This document shows, in pieces, positions 1 to 7,030 of a DNA stretch of 14,787 nt; within the stretch, counting starts at the first letter, position 1; the number at the start of each line of letters is the position of its first letter. Position numbers and translations under genes: made by a program. This DNA comes from Chrysochromulina tobinii (Eukaryota; Haptophyta; Prymnesiales; Chrysochromulinaceae). The notes beneath the pieces were generated by a model. The model was given only the letters and a program-made list of their open reading frames with translations. It was not told where the DNA came from and did no database searches. The stretch lies in NCBI GenBank assembly GCA_001275005.1, contig JWZX01001470.1, forward strand, positions 1 through 14,787, given 5' to 3'.

Positions 1-31
1 CTCGACACCGTCGCATGACGACGGTGTCGAG
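1..31. repeat. Perfect 13-bp inverted repeat (hairpin) at left window edge
   Basis: Bases 1-13 (CTCGACACCGTCG) are the exact reverse complement of 19-31, around a 5-base loop (CATGA). It lies outside the transposon that starts at 425. It could be a cruciform or RNA hairpin, or the inner end of a repeat that begins left of the window. Because it starts at base 1 the stem may be longer than can be seen. Its function is unknown. Confidence 0.8.
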
Positions 32-424
32 CACAAGTGGTGGCTTCCATCGCCGCCGCCGCCGCCGCCTCCTCCGTTGGCGTCAAGCCGCAGGCCGAGG
101 CACCACATTTGGCGCCGGTTGCGCCGCGCGGCGCGCTGCGTCGGCGCCTTCGCCGCCGCACCTGCACAGCACGCGCGCGCTCCGCACCATCGATCCGTGC
201 TGCGCGGGCACGAGCTGGCCCGAGCTTGGGAGTCTGAGCGCAGCTCCTCCGTAGCGCGCGCGCGTCAAGGCGCGCGGCGAAAGGGGCGGGCAGGTCGATG
301 GCAAATGGAGAGATGGTTGGGAGCAGCGCCGTCCTCCGACGCGCCTGGATGGAACCGGCCGCAGCGGGGCGGAGGACGCGCGCATGGCGCGGTGGCAAAA
401 AAGGTTGGAGGACGCACGCACGAA
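32..424. other. GC-rich flanking DNA, no supported gene
   Basis: This stretch is extremely GC-rich and holds a (CGC)n trinucleotide run at about 51-69. Open frames exist on both strands, but they are Arg/Ala/Pro-rich and typical of chance frames in GC-rich DNA. Two of the plus-strand frames start at or near non-ATG codons, and none shows a recognisable motif. One plus-strand frame runs from 77 across the transposon border into the P2X7-like gene. That continuity is best read as chance, because the transposon end at 425 lies inside it. Confidence 0.5.
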
Positions 425-443
425 TTAAAGGCCCACGTCACGC
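425..443 (+). repeat. Left TTAA plus terminal inverted repeat
   Basis: TTAA at 425-428 is followed by AGGCCCACGTCACGC at 429-443. This pairs perfectly with 6150-6168 on the opposite strand. The next three bases inward match at two of three positions (TCT here, CCT on the other end), so the conserved repeat ends near 446. Confidence 0.9.
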
Positions 444-586
444 TCTGGCGAACGACCCGAAAAAAGGCACTTTCGCCCACGCCCTCTTCGCTGCGCGGCC
501 TGCGCCCATTCCAGGCCGTGGAGGGCCAGTCGGGCACCTCGAGCGCGCCGCCGCCGCCCCGACGGTCCACTGGCTGCCTCTGCGTG

Positions 587-1594
587 ATGAGAAGCGGCTC
601 GTCGCCGTCCACGGCGCCCGCAAATGCAGCGGCTGCAGCGCATCCTCAAAGCCCATCAGATGTGGAGCGGCGGCTGGACATGCTGGTGCACGAGGTTGAG
701 GAGCTGGCGCCGCAGCTTTCCGCGGCCGTGCTGCGTGGCGCCGCCGAACGCATGCAAGCGCTGGTGCACGGCACGCGATTGCGGGAGGCGATGGCCAGCG
801 AGTCGCCGCTCCAACCCGAGCACCTCTCGTTTGCGGCTGCTGGCGGTGCGCGCCACATCTGCGAGGACGGCGCCGCGGACGGCAACGATGGGGATTCGGT
901 CGGCTCCCTAGCTGACTTTGAGGTGCCGGCTGTGGAGAGCGAGGAGGACCAAGAGCGCGAGGAGCACGAGCAGGTCAGGGTGCACATCGACCCTCGTGCA
1001 CCCGCGGCTCTGGACGATGGCATCGCGGGCGATGACGCGTTCCTGCCCGACTGGCTGCGGCCGCGCGAGTTCGCAGGCTTCGAGGTCGAGGCCGCTGAAT
1101 ATGCCCAGAGCGAGGCGGACGAGGCAGACGGTGCGCGCGATCCACGCATGGGCGCGTGGGCACGCGACGACGTGGGCCTTGCGCAGGATGGGCGACGCAT
1201 GTACTGCGACTATCACGACTTGCGCGGCACGTGCCCGCATGCGTGCATGGCGGCCGACATGCTGCAGCAGTCGCGCATCGCCGCGCTCGTCCAGAAGCAC
1301 GAGCGGCTTCGTGCCCGCAGGTCGCAGAAGGATCCGGACGGCCGCGAGGCGCGGCACGCGCTGTACAAGGCAGTCATCGCGTGGCAGTGGGCGAACCCAC
1401 TCGGCGCGGAGAACCGCGTCCGCCTCCCGCGCTGCGTGGAGCACTGCGTGCGTCGCCGGTTCCCGAATCCAATCTGCGGCGAGGGGTGCGACTACTCGGA
1501 GGCGTGCGAGCAGTGCGGACATTACACGGGCTTTCTGACGGCGGCACAGTCGCGTGCTGTTCGAGAGGGGGCGTTTTTGGAAGTAGAACAGTAG
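587..1594 (+). CDS. Transposon-encoded protein with P2X7 C-terminal (ballast)-like domain
   Basis: This frame gives 335 residues from the first in-frame ATG inside the transposon; no upstream ATG of the same frame lies within the element. Residues 20-70 are helical (RRLDMLVHEVEELAP). A long acidic linker follows, then a Cys/His cluster near residue 205-220 (YCDYHDLRGTCPHAC). Residues 257-315 contain Y-x-W-x-W-x-NPLG-x-NR, then RLPRCVEHCVRRRFP, then a Cys-rich insert (CGEGCDYSEACEQCGH) and YTGF. The pattern W...G...R-x-(I/L)-P-x-C-V-x2-x-(I/V)-R-x2-F-P...Y-x-GF matches the cytoplasmic ballast domain of P2X7 receptors, a zinc-binding fold also found in invertebrate proteins without a channel. 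There is no channel part here and no membrane segment. It converges on the transposase gene, with 198 bp between the stops. Its role is unknown; a DNA-, nucleotide- or zinc-binding accessory protein for transposition is only a guess. Confidence 0.75.
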   Translation: MRSGSSPSTAPANAAAAAHPQSPSDVERRLDMLVHEVEELAPQLSAAVLRGAAERMQALVHGTRLREAMASESPLQPEHLSFAAAGGARHICEDGAADGNDGDSVGSLADFEVPAVESEEDQEREEHEQVRVHIDPRAPAALDDGIAGDDAFLPDWLRPREFAGFEVEAAEYAQSEADEADGARDPRMGAWARDDVGLAQDGRRMYCDYHDLRGTCPHACMAADMLQQSRIAALVQKHERLRARRSQKDPDGREARHALYKAVIAWQWANPLGAENRVRLPRCVEHCVRRRFPNPICGEGCDYSEACEQCGHYTGFLTAAQSRAVREGAFLEVEQ

Positions 1595-1792
1595 ACGATT
1601 GGGAATTAGATCAATCACTGTATAACTGTATGGTGTACGGTATGCTCAACTTGCTAAATGCTGGGCATACGAGCCTAACGCAGGGTGTGCACTGTGCAGT
1701 CACGAGCGATCACATCGGAAGCGTCACTCACGCTTCTCGTCAGCCGGTCACTCGACTCCAATCCGTTTGCACCGCCGGCAAACAGATTCATC

Positions 1793-4700
1793 TCATAGCT
1801 CAGCGAGGCGGCGCGGGCCGAGCCGCTTGCGCCCTTGGCGTGCCTCCTTTGCCTTCTCAGCGGAGTCTGGCGCGTCTGCCCCAGAGCTGCCGGCCATTCC
1901 CGTGTCTTTGCGCACGCGTCCTCGACGTGGGGCTTCGGGGGGTGGCACGGGCAGCATTTCCATGTTCACAGCTTCGTGATCGCGTTCAGCTTCAAGCTCC
2001 ATCACAGCCTCTGCGGCAGCGGCTGCCTCCTCTTCCTCGTCAGCCTCCTCTTGGGCGCCATCGACCGCATCTCGCTTGCCGCCATCTGCGCAGACCTGGC
2101 AGACGTCAAAGCCCCCCTCATCAACGCACGCCTCGTGGCGGCACGTGTAGCACCAGTCACCTGGCTTGATGGTAAAGGGATCATCGACGATGCAACGATC
2201 ACACTTCAGCGTGCCGTGGTCGTTGTCGATGGCGATGTCACGTGAGATAACCCGCAGGTACACCATCTCATGCCCGCGATCACAGACGACCGCCGATGTC
2301 TCGTCCTCGTCCTCGTGCTCGTCCTCGTCCTCGCCCTCGCCCCCCTCGCCCTCACCCTTGTCCTCGTCCTCGTCTGCCTCCCCTGCTGCCTCCCGCTCCG
2401 CCTTCTGCATCTGCCACCTGGCCGCGATCGCCGTCATCACCTCATTGGAATTGAGGGGCCTACCAGCCTCTGCCAGCACCGCCGCGCGCTCTGTCTGTTG
2501 AAAGCGGCGGTACGCATCATTTGAAAGCCGTACGTTATGCAATTGGGTTGGCGGGGCACGGTGGCTGGCGCGTTGCGACCCCCCTTGGATTTCTCCTTGG
2601 GCGGGTCGCGCAGCACCAAGAAGCGGGCAGAACAGCCCGCGCACTTGAGGCCGGTGATCCCAGCGGGGAGCTTGGCGGCAGCCTCTGTTTGGCAGCCTGG
2701 GCAGACGAGGCGCATCTCTACCAGCGTCATGGAGGCCAGCCGCTCCGATACGGCACTGGCATCAAGAGCTGGCTCCCCCTGCGCAGCCACTAGAAAGGGC
2801 GGCTGGCGCCACCTGCGCGGCTGGCGGCTCAGCACGGCGTCGAGCAGCGAGCCACTCTCGCCCACCTGAGGACCGACAATGGTCACCGATCCTGTTGGCG
2901 CCGTCACTGCACGCAGTGCCGATGGCTGCGTGGCACGGCGCGGCAGGTCGTGCGGCGGCGGGTTAAGCGGCGGCGGCGGCACAGCAGCTCGCTCTGCTTG
3001 CCACGCTGGTGGCGGTCGCGCCTCTAACGGTGGCACTTGCTGCGGCGTCGGCATGGGGATCGGGCGTACGATGGCCACCGGTTTGAAGAGGGCAGGCCAC
3101 TTCGTCTCCGGCAGCGCAGCTGTGCGATCCACAAGCTCCCTATAGAGCCGCGCCTTGGCCTCTTCTCGCCAGTGGCTCGTCTTCTTCTCTAACAGGGGCA
3201 CGAGCCGTGGCGTATCCTTCTGCGCGAGCCGTCGCATGCCCGTCCGCCGCGAGCGCTCGTACCAGCCGCGAATCGCGCGCGTCACGCGATTTTCATTCTT
3301 GTCGAGCTTGCCACAGTACATCGGGATGACCTGCCAGCGCTTTAGGACGATACGCTTCGCCTGGTACATGTGGCACAGGTTGGAGAGCGACTCGCAATCC
3401 CACGTGTGGCCGTTGTACATGCACTTGGCAATCAGCTCCCGCACCTTTGGGCTCGAGACGAAGCCGAGGAAGAGGGAGCGTGCGAGCGTGTTGAGCACGG
3501 GTCGAGGCTTGTAGCCCTCGTGCCGGCACTCGGCGTCCTCATGGCAGTGGCTGTGGTCGCGGCGCAGCACGTGGCCGATGAGGCCCTCCTCCCAGTACTC
3601 CCACGCTGCACGCAAGCAGATCTCCATGGTCTCGCTCTTGCGGAGCAGCGAGCCATAGTGCGTGACACAGTAGAAGTGATGGCGGATCGTATCGAGCAGA
3701 CCCGACTCCGCGCCCAACGTCTGCTCTCGCGCGTGCAACCGAAGCGCGTTCGCCTCGCGAATGCTCTGCTTGCGCGCCTCCTCTTTCGCCTGCGCTGCCT
3801 GCCTGTCAGCCTTTGCCTTGGCCAAGCGCACCGCCTCCGCATCCCCCGCTCGCGTGGCCATTGCCAGCTCCTCCTGCGCCTGCTCGGCAGCATGCACCGC
3901 ATCACGCGCACGGCCCTCCGCTGCCTCGGCCGCCAATGTGGCCGCCTCTGCCACCCTCGCCAACACATCAGGATTTTCGGGCTCGTCCTCGCCGACCTGA
4001 GCGATCCCGTCCTCATCGAGCTCAATGAGGACGGGATCGCCCTCTCCCTCGGGCATGGCCGCTGGCGCCGCCTCAATGCCCGCCGCGGCCTTTACCATGG
4101 CCGCCATCACGTCCGCGGCAGCTGCACGTATGGCCGGCACGCGTCGCTTGAGGATCTCTTGCTTGGCTTTGATTGTGATCTCCTTGCACTCGCCATCGAG
4201 GCTCCCACCAAATGGCTCGAGATCGACGGGCAGCAGGGCGCCCTTTGTATGCTGCTCGCGCAGCAGCTCCATGAGGCCTGCGTGGCGAGACCATCCCTTG
4301 GGCAGCGCTGCACTTGCGGCCTTGACCGCCTTCTTTGCGGCCGAATCATCTGCGCCGCTTACGCGAAAGGTCTTGGTGCCCGCCTCAAAGTACTTCTTGG
4401 CGGCCTCTATCAGCTTGACCTCGACGTGAAACACGTCGAAATGATGATCGATGGTCGGCGCGATGGCGGGCACCTGCATGGTTGCAAGCTTGCCGCGCAG
4501 CTCCGCAACCACAGCACGCCACGGTCGGACTGGCTGACCCTCGACGGCGTGCGAGCAGCCGAGCTCGCACGCCGTCCACGCCTGCATCGCCGCGGGCAGC
4601 TCAGAGAGCATCTTCTGCACCATCTCCTGCTTGAGCACGATCCCGATGTCCTTGGGTGCACCTCGGCATTGGTCGGTGCACAGGTCGATGATCGGCAGCC

Positions 4701-6020
4701 CGTAGTCGACGATGAGGGAGAGGAGCCCGCGCTTGAGACCCTCCTTTTCGAGGCGCTGAGAGATGCCAGCGACGCCCTCGGTGCGCACCTTGTCGAGCAC
4801 CGTCAGCAGGAGCACGTAGCCCCAATCGTGTGAGGTGAAGTTGCCGATTCCGGATTGCGCGTTTCGGTTGGAGGAGTGGAAGCCGTCGTACGCGGCGCTC
4901 AGGTCGGCGCCGAGGATGACCATCTGCACGATGAAGTCGGTGTCCTCGACGTGCATCTCCTCGAGCACTCTAGCGAGCGCTGGCTTCACGTGCTTGGCGG
5001 CGACATTCTCATTGAGCTCGCCCAGCCCCAGCAGCTCCGCCCACTCTCGCAGCCGTGCCGGCTCCACGCCGCAGTGACGGCAACGGCTGTACCCGTACCA
5101 GCCGTACCCGTACCAGCCGTACCCGTACCGGCCGTACCCGTACCAGCCGTACCAGCCGTACCCGCACCAGCCGTACCAGGTACGGCGGCGCCCTGTGCCA
5201 CCGCCCCCCCTTGACCTGCCTGCTGAGCAGCCGGGCGGCCAGGCAGCGGGCTCGCCGATGACCAGTTGTAGCAGCACCCGTTGTCGCACACGAGGCGGAA
5301 GATGTTCACCACGCCCATCGAGTGGCTCGAGTAGTACGCCTCGTCGCCGCCATCCACGCGCTTGAGCGGCGCACCGCACGTGAGTGCATGCTCCTGCCCT
5401 ATGAGCACGAGTGAGTCGAGGCTGGCTTGCTCGACAATGCAGCAGCACGCGAGCGGTCGCGGCACGCTGCCCCAGCCCGAACCGCGCTTGAGCCGATCGG
5501 AGGCCTCGGGCCGCACGCGCTCGAGCACGCGCGGCGGCGCGGGGCGCGCGGCCTCGGCGGCGCGCTGCGCGGCCGCGGTCCCCACCCGAGCAGCACCGGC
5601 GTCGTGCTGCAGCTCGTCTTCGTCGAGCGCGTCGAGCGTCGTGGCGCGCGGCGCGCCCGGGCGGAGCGAGCGCCCTTTTTGCGGCGGCCGCCACTCGATC
5701 ACCTTGGTCGGGTCGGCGCGCCGCCACAGCTTCGTGCCGCACGGGCTCCATCCCAAGCCGCACGCGTGCAACAACGCTTCGATGACGTTGCCAGGGTTGG
5801 ATTTCCAGTTGACCTTGCGGAGCACAGGGTTGTTGATCGGCGTGAGCACGTCGCTGAGCTCCATGCTCTTATCGGCGAACGTCTCAACAGAGTGTTGCAG
5901 GATGGTCTGCAACAGGGCGAGGACTGGGTAAGACACAGTTGCCTTCGTGCTTTTCCCAGAGGCCGCAGCACCGGCCTCGGCGTTGCCGGCTTCGCGATTC
6001 GCTCTCGCCGTGATCGGCAT
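1793..6020 (-). CDS. DDE-transposase-like protein with zinc-finger and YABBY/HMG-like modules, frame broken twice
   Basis: The gene starts at an ATG at 6020, 148 bp inside the right end, and would encode about 1,400 residues if the frames were continuous. Approximate layout: residues 30-115 resemble a PUB/PUG-type helical domain; a low-complexity Gly/Tyr/Trp stretch lies near 270-310; CRHCG is near 315. The DDE-like core has GAD (4905) and YD (4887), TDQ (4674), HFDVFH (4437) and the acidic HTWDCES (3393) followed by KLDKNEN. An Ala/Glu-rich coiled coil spans about 683-765. A zinc ribbon CPGC...CAGC (2704-2633) is LSD1/YABBY-like. An HMG/YABBY-like segment (SNDAYRRF...ARW) lies around 2530-2415. 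An acidic tract encoded at about 2290-2380 is followed by a C1/ZZ-like finger with CDRGHE, CDRC, CYTC and CQVC. The frame changes twice, most simply near G runs at 5204-5210 and 2579-2584. Each change acts as one missing base, so this is a pseudogene, an assembly error or true frameshifting. Confidence 0.75.
4001..4040. repeat. Near-perfect 40-bp palindrome within the transposase gene
   Basis: Bases 4001-4016 (GCGATCCCGTCCTCAT) and 4025-4040 are perfect reverse complements. The 8-base centre (CGAGCTCA) is itself a GAGCTC palindrome with one mismatched outer pair. It lies in the acidic linker after the DDE core region. Because of the symmetry, the minus strand reads DPVLIELDEDGIA and the plus strand, in an open frame, reads DPVLIELNEDGIA. 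Confidence 0.9.
5089..5180. repeat. 15-bp tandem repeat array in the transposase gene
   Basis: The plus strand shows four units of GTACCCGTACCAGCC (one carries CCGGCC) from 5089 to 5148, a 9-bp short unit (5149-5157), a variant 15-bp unit (5158-5172) and a partial unit. All unit lengths are multiples of three, so the minus-strand frame stays open in both the upstream reading (Gly-Thr-Ala repeats) and the downstream reading (Tyr-Gly-Trp repeats). The array sits just after a poly-G run where the frame probably changes. Confidence 0.9.
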
Positions 6021-6115
6021 CGACCACGGGCGTCGCCTTAAAGCTCAAACGGGCCGACCCGAGCGCGAATGAAGCCGCCAGGGAGCCCGGCAGCGACGCG
6101 CACGAAGGCCATGAT

Positions 6116-6133
6116 TCGTCTGGTACCAGACGA
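6116..6133. repeat. Perfect 18-bp palindrome near the right transposon end
   Basis: TCGTCTGGTACCAGACGA equals its own reverse complement. It lies 17 bp inside the right terminal repeat and about 95 bp upstream of the transposase start codon. It may be a binding site for the transposase or for a dimeric regulator of its promoter. No equivalent palindrome was seen near the left end. Confidence 0.85.
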
Positions 6134-6149
6134 GGCTTGCGGACTGAGG

Positions 6150-6168
6150 GCGTGACGTGGGCCTTTAA
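6150..6168 (-). repeat. Right terminal inverted repeat plus TTAA
   Basis: GCGTGACGTGGGCCT at 6150-6164 followed by TTAA at 6165-6168 is the exact reverse complement of 425-443. This defines the right edge of the transposon and its target-site duplication. Confidence 0.9.
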
Positions 6169-6185
6169 AGGGGGTCCGAGCCAGT

Positions 6186-6221
6186 ACCCTGAAAGGCTGC
6201 TGCGCTCGCCTTTTTCAGGGT
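6186..6221. repeat. Imperfect inverted repeat just outside the transposon
   Basis: ACCCTGAAAGG at 6186-6196 pairs with CCTTTTTCAGGGT at 6209-6221, apart from a small T-run length difference, with a 12-base loop. It is 18 bp outside the right transposon border. It could form a hairpin or mark the end of another, older element. Confidence 0.65.
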
Positions 6222-6306
6222 CCCCAGGATTTTGAGCATGGCTACTTCTGCTCCTCGGAAACAGTTCTTTTTCACACTACCCTACGGGCCGGTCGCCGAG
6301 GCGTTT

Positions 6307-6391
6307 CCCTGTACTCCCGAGCGGTCCCCCCCACCCCAATAGGTGTGCCCGCACACGCCAGGCCGCTCGGCATGCTCAGGGGAGTATAGGG
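6307..6391. repeat. Long imperfect inverted repeat
   Basis: CCCTGTACTCCC (6307-6318) pairs at 11 of 12 positions with GGGAGTATAGGG (6380-6391). GAGCGG (6319-6324) pairs with CCGCTC (6363-6368). The second arm has an 11-base insertion between its two parts. The layout resembles a small non-autonomous element or a structured RNA, but no flanking duplication was identified. Confidence 0.6.
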
Positions 6392-6392
6392 A

Positions 6393-6515
6393 CAAATCCA
6401 GATGTTAATCCCTCCCCTACCCCCTTGGGTTGTTGGGTAAATCACTCAGTTTGTAATCAGGGTATGAGGAAGGGGTGCAAATCCAGATATTAATCCCTCC
6501 CCTACCCCCTTGGGT
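6393..6515. repeat. Direct repeat of 38 bp, two copies 85 bp apart
   Basis: The 38-bp segment at 6393-6430 is repeated at 6478-6515 with a single G-to-A difference. It begins CAAATCCAGAT and ends CCCCCTTGGGT. The first copy directly abuts the inverted repeat ending at 6391. The intervening 47 bp are unique. This may be a tandem duplication or the long-terminal-type remnant of a small element. Confidence 0.9.
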
Positions 6516-7030
6516 AAAATCTCTACACCTCGCCCCTCCCGCACCCAAGCGCGCCAAGGACTAGATTTTCTTTCCCCCGGCGCCCGAACCGACGCGACGG
6601 CTTCTTTCCGTTTTCCCGGGTTCCGCGCGTTCGAATTTGGTATAATTGAATTTCGATTTCCCCCCCGCGCCCTGGCGCCCCCCTGGGAGCGGGCCCAGCA
6701 CGACGTCAGTCCCGGTTCTCGAGTCCGATGTGCACGCTAACGTTTGGCCTTAAAAGTTAAATCCGCGACGACAAGTACTCTAGTCGAAACTATCTTGACC
6801 AATTGAACTTGACCGTGAAACAAAACCGGCCGGACCCGGTCGAAAACCGCCGCCTGAGGGCCAAGGCATGTATCAGACGACCGCCCCGGCCCCGGGGGCG
6901 CACTCACGTTACGCACGTGCGCGCGGACACACGGTTCTCCCCACCCGCCTGCGCTGCGCGCTGCTGATGACGCCCCGCAGGTGCCTACCGAGTATCTCCA
7001 GCTCTCTCGGTGGCCCCTCTCACTACCCTC

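Larger units (their letters stand above)
425..6168. mobile_element. TTAA-flanked DNA transposon, Kolobok-like, about 5.74 kb
   Basis: The segment from 425 to 6168 starts and ends with TTAA. Immediately inside are perfect 15-bp inverted repeats, AGGCCCACGTCACGC at 429-443 and its reverse complement at 6150-6164. With the TTAA included, 19 bp are perfectly inverted. Inside are two convergent genes, a minus-strand DDE-transposase-like gene (6020-1793) and a plus-strand gene with a P2X7 C-terminal-like domain (587-1594). TTAA target duplication is known for the piggyBac and Kolobok superfamilies. The protein core does not look like piggyBac and shares its layout with the TDR/DF.H motifs of uncharacterised Kolobok-like animal transposases, so Kolobok-like is the inferred class. 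Intact ends suggest a fairly recent insertion, but the transposase frame is broken twice as given. Confidence 0.85.
6169..7030. other. Repeat-rich intergenic region, no gene
   Basis: No supported coding region lies in these 862 bp. The part from 6186 to 6515 carries inverted and direct repeats (listed separately). The rest holds homopolymer C runs (6328-6333 and 6661-6667 areas) and mixed AT-rich and GC-rich patches. The right end should include the 3' untranslated region and polyadenylation signals of the acyl-CoA synthetase gene that ends at 7031, but no clear signal was recognised. Confidence 0.6.

Noticed and set aside
77-586. Open frame continuous with the P2X7-like gene from 77, giving a 505-residue reading
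   Set aside because: The transposon border at 425 lies inside it, the extra part is composition-biased, and the first ATG within the element (587) gives a sensible protein.
2299-2378. CTCGTC-type simple repeat
   Set aside because: It encodes the acidic Glu/Asp tract of the transposase protein on the minus strand and needs no other explanation.
4421-4439. 8-bp inverted repeat TCGACGTG with CACGTCGA
   Set aside because: It falls on the conserved FDVFHVEV codons, whose repeated Asp-Val and His-Val residues explain it.
3370-4833. Long plus-strand open frame of 487 residues
   Set aside because: It is antisense to the DDE core, whose minus-strand reading carries recognisable motifs. Its length follows from GC-rich codon use and the palindrome.
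4986-5763. Minus-strand reading upstream of the poly-G run in the downstream frame
   Set aside because: It is Arg/Ala-rich and featureless. The other frame over the same bases has the conserved N-terminal residues such as VCDNGCCYNW.
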